A stretch of DNA of 64,000 nucleotides from Clostridia bacterium (lineage in GTDB: Bacteria; Bacillota; Clostridia; Lachnospirales; Lachnospiraceae), in contig CAJTAT010000012.1 of assembly GCA_910574475.1 (NCBI GenBank), forward strand, positions 1-64,000. Direction: 5' to 3'. The notes under the pieces were generated by a model. It saw only the letters and a list, made by a program, of their open reading frames with translations. It was not told the DNA's origin and ran no database searches. Below are positions 8,136 to 17,400 of this stretch, piece after piece (the stretch's first letter is position 1; every line of letters begins with the position of its first letter). The position numbers and the translations under genes are program-made.

Positions 8136-8652
8136 GCTTCAGATCAGTGGGATTGTTCATGAATCCATTGTGGATGGCCCGGGCTTATGCTATGTAATCT
8201 TTGTTCAGGGCTGTCCCCATCACTGTCCGGGCTGTCACAATCCCCAGACCCATGATTTTTCCGGCGGCAGGGCGGCAGACCTTAAAGAGCTTTTGAAGGA
8301 AATCCGGGAAAATCCGATTCTCACAGGAGTGACCTTTTCCGGCGGAGAGCCCTTCTGTCAGCCGGAAGCACTGTGTGAGCTGGGACAAGAGATCAAGGGA
8401 ATGGGCAAGCAGCTGACCGTTTATACTGGTTACACCTATGAGCAGCTTATGGAGCTGGGGAAGGAGCGACCGGCTGTCCTGGAGCTTTTGAAGCTGGCGG
8501 ATCTTCTGGTAGATGGTCCATATCTGGAAAAGGAACGGGATCTTACGCTGCTCTATCGGGGAAGTACAAATCAGCGAATGATAGATTTGAAAAAGACACG
8601 GGAATGTGGCAGAGTATCACTCTATCAGGAAGATTATTATCAGGGACTTTGA
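8125..8652 (+). CDS. nrdG: anaerobic ribonucleotide reductase activating protein
   Basis: A 175-residue radical-SAM activase that cleaves S-adenosylmethionine to create the glycyl radical. The cluster motif appears as CPHHCPGC (CxxxCxxC) at about residues 30-37. The SAM-binding FSGGEP motif is near 73-78, and VYTGYTYEQL follows. The length is typical. The start ATG 8125 lies inside the last codons of the small glycyl-radical ORF, with GGAGGAG about 16 nt upstream. The two are therefore translationally coupled, which fits a need for matched amounts of activase and radical domain. Confidence 0.95.
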   Translation: MDFKLQISGIVHESIVDGPGLCYVIFVQGCPHHCPGCHNPQTHDFSGGRAADLKELLKEIRENPILTGVTFSGGEPFCQPEALCELGQEIKGMGKQLTVYTGYTYEQLMELGKERPAVLELLKLADLLVDGPYLEKERDLTLLYRGSTNQRMIDLKKTRECGRVSLYQEDYYQGL

Positions 8653-8670
8653 GAGGTCCCTGATTTTTTT
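8641..8670 (+). terminator. nrd operon terminator
   Basis: Perfect 7-bp stem CAGGGAC (8641-8647) / GTCCCTG (8656-8662), followed by ATTTTTTT. The hairpin overlaps the nrdG stop codon. Confidence 0.9.
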
Positions 8671-8718
8671 ACAGTAAGACTTTTTGTAATGGTTTATATA
8701 CAGAAAGGATGGGGCTAT

Positions 8719-9126
8719 ATGAGAAAATTTGACTATTCTTTTTTGATCAATGGCTTATTGCCTGCTAATCTTGTGAATTTAACCGCAAACATATCTGCGC
8801 TTAAAACAATGGCAGGTGTACGGAAAGACGAATACAAACAGATCTTTACTGAGCTTGAAGCTGTTGCAAAGATACAATCGATTAAGAGTTCCAATGCTAT
8901 TGAGGGAATTGTAACAAGTGATGAGCGTATCGCTGCCATTGTAAATCAAAATAGCGCCCCTCTTAATCATAACGAGGCAGAGATTGCAGGTTATAGGGAT
9001 GCATTAAATGAAATCCATTTAGGCTTTAAACATATTGATTTCAGAGAGCGTGCTTATATGGATGCGCGTAGCGACGCAAATGTTAATCAACTTTTGTTGA
9101 TTCCCTGCGTTATTTTAGCAGATTGA
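8719..9126 (+). pseudogene. Fic-family protein, N-terminal fragment
   Basis: The N-terminal part of a Fic/DOC AMP-transferase-type protein. It contains the SNAIEG motif, which fits the (S/T)xxxE(G/N) inhibitory helix of class II Fic proteins, near residue 56. After HIDFRER it jumps to AYMDARSDANVNQLLLIP, which in complete relatives lies about 70 residues further on, so an internal deletion is likely. The frame then ends at a TGA (9124-9126). The catalytic-loop half is found at about 10790-11116, after an intervening gene. ATG 8719 is chosen over 8689 because the family start motif MRKFDYSFL fits there. Confidence 0.72.
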
Positions 9127-9423
9127 CATTTCCTATGACCTCGTAGGGATATTCCCCGCATCCCTGATCAATGACCTGCAAAATGGAGAAACGGCATAGC
9201 CCGCAAGTTACATAGTTTCCCGAAAACATTTCTAATACTGCCTTATGAATGCCACCCAAAGGGAGCACTTTTGCTGTATGGAAAAGATACAAATTTATGT
9301 ATTTCGCTATGCTTTCGTGTTATAATTTATTTTAAGTTATTGCATTTACATTGAATTATGGCTTTTAATATCAGCAATTAAATTTTGATGGTCCAAGATG
9401 CAAATAGAAGTGGAGGTCACGAA
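9127..9423. other. intergenic 5' part of the segment splitting the Fic gene
   Basis: About 300 bases separate the Fic N-terminal fragment from the ATP-binding gene. A 60-codon open frame occurs on the minus strand (9110-9292), with a regular composition (phrases such as VLPLGGIHKAVLEMFSGNY). It could be a remnant of a mobile-element gene, but I do not recognise it. The stretch 9300-9400 is A/T-rich and holds TATAATTTAT near 9320, a possible -10 region for the downstream gene. No inverted or direct repeats mark an obvious boundary. Confidence 0.4.
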
Positions 9424-10776
9424 ATGGCAGAGAGTCAAAATATAGAATGGAAAGAGTCGTGGCGCGATGAATATCTTAAATGGATATGTGGATTTGCAAA
9501 CGCACAGGGTGGAAAAATATATATTGGAACACGAGATGATGGAACTGTAATTGGGGTGAGTAATCCCAAAAAGCTGTTAGAAGATATTCCTAACAAAATT
9601 CAAAACAAATTGGGAATTATGGCAGATGTGAATCTGCTTACTAAAGGTGGACTAGATTATATTGAGATTGTCGTTAGTCCGTGGTCATTTCCTGTAAACT
9701 ATGATGGAGAATACCATTATAGAAGTGGTAGTACAAAACAGATGCTGCGAGGAAATGCATTGACCAATTTTTTAATGTCAAAGACTGGATTAAAGTGGGA
9801 TGCAGCAACAATATCTAATATTGGGATAGATGACTTGGATCAGGAGAGTTTTGATATTTTTAGAAGAGAGGCTCTGCGAAGCGGGCGGATGTCAAAAGAA
9901 GATTTGGACATTGAGAATACCGAACTGTTAGAGAAACTGGACCTGGTAGTAGACGGAAAGCTTAAGCGTGCAGGTGCATTGTGTTTTTACCGTAAACCGG
10001 AAAAGGTTATTGGTGGTTGTTATGTGAAAATAGGCAAATTTGAAGGCAGTGAATTATTATATCAGGATGAAGTACATGGCTCTCTGCTTATTTTAGCAGA
10101 TAGAGTAATTGATCTGATTTATCTAAAATATCTGAAGGCAGCAATTTCATATTACAAGGAAACAAGAGTAGAGACCTATCCTTTTGCCCGTGATGCTGTA
10201 AGAGAGGCCGTTTTTAATGCTTTAATTCACTGTAATTGGGCTGACAATGTTCCAGTACAGATACGCATTGAAGATAATGCCATGTATGTTAGTAATTGTA
10301 GTATGCTACCCTTTGGCTGGACAGTTGAGACACTTTTGAGTGCTCATGTATCAAAACCATACAATCCGGACATTGCACGAGTATTTTATCGTGCAGGATA
10401 TATTGAAAGCTGGGGACGTGGGATTCAGAAAATTTGTGATGCCTGCAAAAATCTCGGAGCGAAAGAACCGGAGTATATTGTTCATGGTGAAGACATAATG
10501 GTGAAATTTTCTGCGCTTCAAAGTACAGAAATATTAAATTCCAAAGCCCAGGATGTCACAAAGGATGTCACAAAGAATGTCACAAAGGACATCTCAATAG
10601 AAGTAAAAATATTAGCGTTGCTTAAAGAAAATGCATCCATCACTACCACTGAAATGGCTGAAAGGTTGTCTGTTAACAGACGTACCATTCAAAGAGGTCT
10701 GGATGCGTTGAAGGCCAAAAGGAAAATAGAACGTAAAGGTGGTAAGAGATACGGATATTGGGAAATTTGTGAATAG
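9424..10776 (+). CDS. AlbA_2/HATPase_c_4 ATP-binding regulator with C-terminal winged helix
   Basis: A 450-residue protein of the Schlafen-AlbA_2 plus GHKL-ATPase type. The N-terminal AlbA_2 domain starts with ESQNIEWKES and contains GFANAQGGKIYIG (residues about 5-130). The HATPase_c_4 domain with VREAVFNALIHCNW and GRGIQKI spans about 250-365. The C-terminal HTH (about 390-450) contains TTTEMAERLSVNRRTIQRG. Before the HTH, VTKDVTKNVTKD is a short repeat typical of this family. These proteins are thought to be DNA-binding regulators, often in accessory DNA. ATG 9424 has GGAGG seven to eleven bases upstream, better than ATG 9385. The gene interrupts a Fic gene and probably arrived with the insertion. 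Confidence 0.82.
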   Translation: MAESQNIEWKESWRDEYLKWICGFANAQGGKIYIGTRDDGTVIGVSNPKKLLEDIPNKIQNKLGIMADVNLLTKGGLDYIEIVVSPWSFPVNYDGEYHYRSGSTKQMLRGNALTNFLMSKTGLKWDAATISNIGIDDLDQESFDIFRREALRSGRMSKEDLDIENTELLEKLDLVVDGKLKRAGALCFYRKPEKVIGGCYVKIGKFEGSELLYQDEVHGSLLILADRVIDLIYLKYLKAAISYYKETRVETYPFARDAVREAVFNALIHCNWADNVPVQIRIEDNAMYVSNCSMLPFGWTVETLLSAHVSKPYNPDIARVFYRAGYIESWGRGIQKICDACKNLGAKEPEYIVHGEDIMVKFSALQSTEILNSKAQDVTKDVTKNVTKDISIEVKILALLKENASITTTEMAERLSVNRRTIQRGLDALKAKRKIERKGGKRYGYWEICE

Positions 10777-11116
10777 CTTTTATATTCCCATCGTGCCATT
10801 ACCAGACGGAAATGGGAGAATGTCACGCCTGCTTTCTTTGCTGCTCTTATATAAAAATGGTTTTGACGCAGGAAAATATATATCCTTTGAAGAACAGATC
10901 AATAACTACAAAGCATATTATTATGAATCTCTCCGTAAATCTTCGAATGGTTGGGAATCTGGTGAAAACAGCTATTTTCCTTTTATCGAAAACTTTTTAT
11001 CTACGCTTTATATGTGCTATAAAGAACTTGATAAACGTTTTGCTGTTGTTCACGGAAAAAAGATTACAAAGAAAGCCCGTATTGAGGCTACGATATTAAT
11101 AGCTTGCACAAGATAA
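10777..11116 (+). pseudogene. Fic-family protein, C-terminal fragment
   Basis: The resumed Fic reading frame gives VPLPDGNGRMSRLL, matching the HxFx(D/E)GNGRxxR catalytic loop but with Val in place of the catalytic His. It then continues with the usual helices (LLLYKNGFDAGKYI, ENSYFPFIENFL, YKELDKRFAVVHGKKITKKAR). It stops at 11116, before the C-terminal winged-helix region seen in full-length relatives. No start codon is evident at the break. Together with 8719-9126 it represents one gene broken by insertion and deletion. AMPylation activity is not expected. Confidence 0.72.
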
Positions 11117-11385
11117 CAGACGCTATAACTATTGCCCTGCTTTATCGGGTATTGCTGTGGATTATTCTACTGGCTCTTTATATAATTTTATAAAAAAGGA
11201 AAAAAGTGGCCCCGACTAGCCGGTTGGCGAGTGGACTTATCGGCAGAAACGACGTAAAATAAGATGTAACTGTGGATGTCTAAAGCATCCATAGAAAACG
11301 CGGGAAGAAGTTCTGAGCCTGCAAAGCACACAGGCTAGAAACTTCAAAATCTCACGTAAAATTTACGAAAAGGTGTTGCAAAATA
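11117..11385. other. non-coding stretch with two strong hairpins
   Basis: No gene is visible here. Two stable stem-loops are: TGGATG/CATCCA (about 11272-11292), and a long one pairing GAAGTT and AGCCTG with CAGGCT and AACTTC (about 11308-11346). CGTAAAATTTACG (11355-11367) is a perfect palindrome just before the leader ORF. The stretch could be a structured 5' leader for the CAAG-repeat ORF or decayed mobile-element DNA. Confidence 0.45.
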
Positions 11386-11586
<201 letters not shown>

Positions 11587-11645
11587 ACGAATCCCCATAG
11601 TCCTTCTCGCTGGCTCCTTTTTGCGCGTTGGCAATGAGCCATGCG

Positions 11646-11705
11646 CAGGCAGAAATATAAATGCGTCGGGGAGCAAGCTCCCCAGAGCATTTATATTTCT
11701 GCCTG
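11646..11705. repeat. 60-bp near-perfect palindrome
   Basis: The 19-bp arms CAGGCAGAAATATAAATGC (11646-11664) and their exact reverse complement (11687-11705) enclose GGGGAGCAAGCTCCCC, itself a 6-bp stem with a CAAG loop. It would form a long cruciform or RNA hairpin. Its right half overlaps the first copy of the 113-bp tandem repeat. Confidence 0.9.
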
Positions 11706-11993
11706 GATAGGGCGAAGCCCGTGACCGAGATGGAGGCGAAGCCGTAATCGAGGTGCGCATGGCGGAAGTATAGATGAGCCAAGGAGCAAGCTCCCCCGAA
11801 CATTTAAATTTGTGCCTGGATAGGGCGAAGCCCGTGACCGAGATGGAGGCGAAGCCGTAATCGAGGTGCGCATGGCGGAAGTATAGATGAGCCAAGGAGC
11901 AAGCTCCCCAGAGCATTTATATTTGTGCCTGGATAGGGCGAAGCCCGTGACCGAGATGAAGGCGAAGCCGTAATCGAGGTGCGCATGGCGGGG
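11670..11993. repeat. 113-bp tandem repeat, about 2.9 copies, rich in mini-hairpins
   Basis: Copies begin with GGAGCAAGCTCC at 11670, 11783 and 11896, exactly 113 bp apart, and differ by only a few bases. Each unit holds three tight hairpins: GGAGCAAGCTCC, GGGCGAAGCCC and AGGCGAAGCCG. The core GCGAAGC is a sequence known to form an exceptionally stable DNA mini-hairpin. The last copy runs to within about 35 bases of the MalT-like regulator's probable start. Open frames on the minus strand across it repeat with the unit and look non-coding. Confidence 0.95.
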
Positions 11994-12028
11994 TAGTGGC
12001 CCTAATCGTCAGAATAAGGAGAAAAGAT

Positions 12029-14446
12029 TTGGATAAAAGCTATATAGCCCCCGAAACCGCCCTGAAAAAACTGCGGATGGCAAGGAGCCTTGGGCAGACC
12101 GTGTATATCTACGGCGCTACAGGGTACGGAAAGACAGAACTGGTAAAACAATACCTGAAGAACCGCAGGTACCGGTATATTTCCTGCGTGGAAAATACTG
12201 CCGCCCTTACAGCGCTGGCGGAAGATGTGCCAGAGGGCATGCCGAAAGGCAGGGAGGGAAACAGAAAAGGGAAAGATGCAAAAAACGAATCCCAGACAGT
12301 GATAGTGCTGGATGACCTGCACCTGTTAAAGAACGAATCCGGGCGAAGGGCGGTCCTTGCCCTTGTGGGGTGGGAGGATGTATGGCTCATCCTGATTGGA
12401 CGCAGCCCCCTCCCCTCATGGCTGATACCGCCTTATGTGCGGAGAAGCTTTTTCGTCATCACCGAGGATGACCTGAGCCTTGGAGAGATGGAAATCACTG
12501 CCTACATGGAAACCCAGGGCATCAGCCTCACGGAAGAAGAACTGGCAATTGTCTGTAAAAAGAGCCGGGGAAATGCTTATGTCGTTCGCCATACTGCCCT
12601 GAAGGTGCGGGAAGGGATACGTCCAGGTCCGGCGCTGCAGCAGGAGATAGGAAACGCCTTTGCGGGTTATCTGGAAGATCATGTGATGGTGCAGTGGGAC
12701 AGCGATCTTCTGGAGTTTTTGATGCAGCTTTCCGTAACAGAAGAATTCACCCTGCCCCTTGCAGAGACGATCACAGGGAACAGCTATGCGGCAGGGCTTC
12801 TGGAATGTGCGTCAGAGACAGGGAATTTCCTTACTGTCACTGACGGCGTCTACCGTCTGCACCCAGTGCTTGTGAAAGCGCTACGCAGGCGTGGAGCAAA
12901 GGTGTTAGGCTCGGAGGTATTAAAAGACTATGCTTACAATGCAGGGCTGTGGTATGAGATGCAGGGGCAGATCATGCCGGCCCTTACCATGTTTGAAAAA
13001 TGCGGGAACAGGGAGCGCATCCGGGAGCTCTTAGTGCGAAACGCCCGGCTGAACCCCGGTAATGGACATTACTTTGAACTGCGCCGTTATTACCTTGGGA
13101 TGGAAGAAAAAGAAATAGAAGACAGCCCCGTCCTCATGGCGGGCATGAGCATGTTATATTCCCTGCTGATGCAGGAGGAAGAAAGCGAATACTGGTACGG
13201 AAAGCTGGAAAGATTTGTATCTGCCGCAAAAGGCGGGCAGAGGCGGGAGGCACTTAGTCGCCTTGCCTACCTTGACATCGCCCTGCCCCACCGGGGGAGC
13301 AAGGATATGATAGATATTATGAAAAAGATACCAGCCCTTATTTTGGATAAAGGGATCGGGTTGCCGGAGTTTTCCGTGACCAGCAACAATCCCAGCACCA
13401 TGAACGGCGGAAAGGATTTCTGCCACTGGAGCGGGGACGACCGGAAACTCGCCGCCACCATCGGTAAGCTGGTGGAACGAATACTGGGGCGGTATGGGAA
13501 AGGACTTGTGAAAGCCGCCCTTGGAGAGAGCCTGTATGAAAAAGGGGAGGACGCCTATGAAGTCCTGACCCTCTTTACCCGCGCCAGGATGGAGGCGGAT
13601 GGAGGTGGAGTGCCAGAGATCGCCTTTGCCGCCGTAGGGATGACAGTAAGGCTTGACACCTTGCAGGGGGAACTACAGACAGCAAAAGAGGTGCTGGCCT
13701 CTTTTGAAAAGAGCGTAAGGGAACAGGGGGCATTGCAGCTCCTCCCCAACATATCAGCTTTAAAGTGCCGCCTTGCCCTGCGGGAGGGGGATAAAAAAGC
13801 GGTGATGGCCTGGATGGGAGAAGCGCCGGAGGAAGAAAAAGAGTTCTGCATCCTGGAGCGTTACTGCTATCTGACAAAGGTACGCTGCTACCTTTCCACA
13901 GGGGAATATATAAAGGCGCAGTTCCTGCTGGAGAAACTGCGCTACTATGCAGAGAAATGTAAACGCACTTATATCCATATAGAAGTAAACCTGTTAAGCG
14001 CCGTCACCAAGTACCGGACAGGTGGAGAATGGAAGGAGGACTTCCTTGGGGCCCTGAAAGAAGCGGAAAGTTACCATTTCCTGCGCATCATCAGCGAGGA
14101 AGGGGCTGCGGTGCAGGAGCTGTTTGCAGCGGCAGGGAAAAAGCTCCTGGAAAAGGAGATAGCAGACAGGGAGTGGCTCTCCCGCCTCCTTCAGGAGACT
14201 GGAAAGGTGGCGGTACGCTACCCAGTGTACTTAAAAGGACAGCTTGCGAAAGCACCGGATTTCTGTGAGACAGCGCTGTCCATCCTGCGCCTGCAGGCGG
14301 AGGGAAAAAGTTACAACCAGATCGCAGAGGAGCTGTCCATCAAGACAGCCACGGTGAAGTATCATGCGGCGGAGAATTACCGGAAGCTGGGTGTGTCCGG
14401 CAAGGCTGACGCGGTACTTGCGGCGCGGAACTTAGGGATTTTATAA
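12029..14446 (+). CDS. MalT/LuxR-type ATP-dependent transcriptional regulator
   Basis: A large (805-residue) STAND-type regulator. The Walker A motif GATGYGKTE lies near residue 29, Walker B TVIVLDDLHLL near 91, then a winged-helix region and a long helical TPR-like middle. A C-terminal LuxR-type HTH starts around 745 (SYNQIAEELSIKTATVKYHA). Such proteins bind ATP and a ligand, oligomerise and activate nearby genes. TTG 12029 has AAGGAG at the ideal distance (12016-12021); the upstream GTG 11996 lacks a site and lies at the repeat edge. It lies 15 nt upstream of the giant surface protein gene, likely its target. Codon use is more G/C-rich than in flanking housekeeping genes, consistent with transfer. 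Confidence 0.85.
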   Translation: MDKSYIAPETALKKLRMARSLGQTVYIYGATGYGKTELVKQYLKNRRYRYISCVENTAALTALAEDVPEGMPKGREGNRKGKDAKNESQTVIVLDDLHLLKNESGRRAVLALVGWEDVWLILIGRSPLPSWLIPPYVRRSFFVITEDDLSLGEMEITAYMETQGISLTEEELAIVCKKSRGNAYVVRHTALKVREGIRPGPALQQEIGNAFAGYLEDHVMVQWDSDLLEFLMQLSVTEEFTLPLAETITGNSYAAGLLECASETGNFLTVTDGVYRLHPVLVKALRRRGAKVLGSEVLKDYAYNAGLWYEMQGQIMPALTMFEKCGNRERIRELLVRNARLNPGNGHYFELRRYYLGMEEKEIEDSPVLMAGMSMLYSLLMQEEESEYWYGKLERFVSAAKGGQRREALSRLAYLDIALPHRGSKDMIDIMKKIPALILDKGIGLPEFSVTSNNPSTMNGGKDFCHWSGDDRKLAATIGKLVERILGRYGKGLVKAALGESLYEKGEDAYEVLTLFTRARMEADGGGVPEIAFAAVGMTVRLDTLQGELQTAKEVLASFEKSVREQGALQLLPNISALKCRLALREGDKKAVMAWMGEAPEEEKEFCILERYCYLTKVRCYLSTGEYIKAQFLLEKLRYYAEKCKRTYIHIEVNLLSAVTKYRTGGEWKEDFLGALKEAESYHFLRIISEEGAAVQELFAAAGKKLLEKEIADREWLSRLLQETGKVAVRYPVYLKGQLAKAPDFCETALSILRLQAEGKSYNQIAEELSIKTATVKYHAAENYRKLGVSGKADAVLAARNLGIL

Positions 14447-14461
14447 ATAACAGGAGGCAAT

Positions 14462-17400
14462 ATGAGAAAGATAAGGAAATGTGTATTTGCAGCTGTGCTC
14501 GCTGCAGCTCTGCTCTTCACCATGCCGGGGATGGTGTCCTATGCAGAGACAGGGGACGCACAGACGGAAAATATTTCTGAAAGCATCACAGGACAGGAGG
14601 AAACGGATGATGCAGAGGAACCGAAATCGGAAACAGATGTGATTGAGGGAGAAGAGCCGGAAAATCCCGAAGAGAAAGAGGAAGAAGAGGAGACAGAGCC
14701 GGAAAATCCCATAGAGAATCAGGAAAAAGAGGGGAAGGAATCGGAAAATCCCCAGGAGAATCAGAAAGAAATCCCAGAAGAGAATGTAGAGGAAATGGCC
14801 GGGGAGGATTCTGCCCTTATGGAATCTGTAGGCCGTAGAAAGGCGGCGGTGAGAAGCGGCGCGCAAAGTGAGCAGACGGAAGAGAGCATTGCAAGCGTGA
14901 CTGTAGACGGAGTGACGAGTTATTATGATCACCTTGATTACCTCAGGATAGCCTGGAAGGAAGCACAGGGAAAGACAGCCGTCATTCGGATTTTGCGTGA
15001 TGTGGATTTGAACAGATACGAACTATACATTGATAATCCCGACAGCAATTTCACTTTAGAAATGTCCGAGGGTGTTACATTATCAGGGGATGGCGGATCA
15101 AGCGGTAAAAGAGGGTTTATGATTATGTCCGCCGGAAGCCTTACCATGAAAAGCGGGACGCTTCACAATACAATGAGTCTGCAGGGCCGGGGCATAGATA
15201 TACGTGGGGGAAGCTTTATATTAGAGGGCGGTACTGTGAAAACAGATGGAAGCGATAACTGGAATACAGCTATACATGCAGAAAATGGCAGTACGGTCCT
15301 GATTAAGGGCGGCGAGATTATTGCTGATAAATATGGTTTATATGCTGGCAGTAAGAGCAGCGTTAGAATTGAAAGAGGGAGGATCACAGCCGGTGAAAAA
15401 GGCACAGCTATCATGTTGTCTAATTGTGTGGCGGCTGAGATCCTAGATGGTGAGTTTACAGGAGAAAGTAAGGGAATCTATTTAGAAGCGGGCAGCGCAA
15501 AAATCAGCGGAGGGACATTTTCCGGTTACTGCGGCGCAACCTCAGGGAATAAAACTGCAATTTTCCAACTTACCGGGGGTACTTTTGTTGGTACATCTGA
15601 ATCACTGAGAGGAGGAAATGGGAAACCGATTAACTGGCTGGAGGAAGGATGCTGTTACTATGAGCTTGAGAGCGGAAACATGGTTCCATCCGCCTCGATG
15701 GACAATTACTATTGGAAAACTTCTGTCACAGTGGGGGAATGTAACCATTCTTTGTGGAAAGACTGGACCTTTGATGAGGAAGATAACCACAGCCATGTCT
15801 GCCAGGGCTGCGGAAAAACGGAATCCGGGCCTCACCAGTGGGACGAAAATAAACGATGCACGGTTTGCGGGAAGCAGGCAGTGGCAAGTGTGACGGCAGC
15901 GGGAGAGACAAACTATTATTCCTTGCTGAGCAATGCCTGGAAAGCAGCCCAGGGGAAGACAGCCACAGTGAAAATAATGCAAAATGTGGATCTGGAAGAA
16001 GACACGCTGGAAGTGAATGATCCAAACAGTAATATTACCCTGGAGATGGCGGAGGGAGTTACCCTTGAAAGGCCGAAAAATACGGGCTGCCTCATTCATA
16101 TAACGGACGGGAATTTCACTTTTGCCAGCGGGACGGCGAAAATCACTTGTGGGAGTTACGCTAATCTGAGGGACGCAAGTGTGATCCTGGTGGAAGGCGG
16201 AGAAGTTCGGCTGAAAGGAGGTATGCTGACGAACACGTCAAGCAATAGTTACTATGGCTGTGGGGTAAAGGTGAATGGGGGCAGGCTTGTTGTAAACGGC
16301 GGGGAAATTCAGTTTCCCAATAACTTAAGTGTCGGAGTAGACGTAAATGGCGGAGAGACTGTGATACAGGGAGGCAGCATCACTGCCGTTTCCCAGGGGG
16401 TTAAGGTCACAGACGGAAAGCTTACTGTGGAAGGAGAAGCCAAGCTTCAGGGAACGTCGGGATATGGCTTGTTTGATTCCAATGGGGTTTCGGTTCTTTA
16501 TGGAGGAATATTTATCGGCGGTTCAGGGGCGATATATGGCGTCTGGACCAGTAATGTAAAGCAGATGCCGGGAGAAGGCTATGTTTATTACTATTTGGAT
16601 GATGCCGGAAATAAAACGCTGGTTACTTCTGTTTCAGCTACTTTAAAAGGAACTGTCACAGTAGCTCCGTGCGACCATGATTATGGAGAGTGGGCAGAAG
16701 ATGGAAATGGTTCCCATAGTCGTATATGTAAGGGTTGCGGCATCGAGGAAACGCAAGCCTGCAATTATGAATATGAAGACGCTGGCAAAGATGGGCATGT
16801 AGGCAGCTGTACCGTTTGCGGCCATCAAAAGACGCAGGAAGCCCATACCTTTACTGCATGGAGCGCTTCGGATACGGAAAACGGCTATGTCCGCACCTGT
16901 ACGGCGTGTAAATGGCAGCATACAGCGGAAATTACACAATCTTCCCTAATCCTTCAGGCAGTTTATGACGCAATCGAAGAGCAGAACCTGTCTGCTACGG
17001 TGACAGGGGCAAAAGCTGCCTATGAATGGAAATTGCAGGGATCAGACAATGTACTTGGGACACAAGAAAGCTATACCATTCCCACGGATCTGCCTGCCGG
17101 AAATTTTACGTATCAATGCGTCGTCACATTGGAAGATGACAGTGAACCTGCAGTAATTCTCTCCTATTCTCTGAGCGTTGCACAGGCAGATCTTGAGAAA
17201 GCGTCAGCAGAGGTGGCAGAAGGAGAAGGGATTTTTTATGACGGGAAGAAAAAAGAGCCGGACGTCACGGTAAAGTTGGGAGAAAAGACGTTGGAAAAGG
17301 GCGTCGATTATACTGTATCGTATACGAATAACATGAAAGTCGGAAAAGGGATGCTCACCATAACCGGCATCGGAAATTATGCAGGAACAGTATCGAAAAA

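Noticed and set aside
9110-9292. 60-codon minus-strand ORF overlapping the end of the Fic fragment
   Set aside because: Its composition looks coding-like, but I recognise no family, and it lacks a ribosome site; kept only as a possible mobile-element remnant.
10812-11099. Second ORF overlapping the Fic C-terminal fragment
   Set aside because: It is an alternative frame of the Fic fragment, which has clear family sequence.
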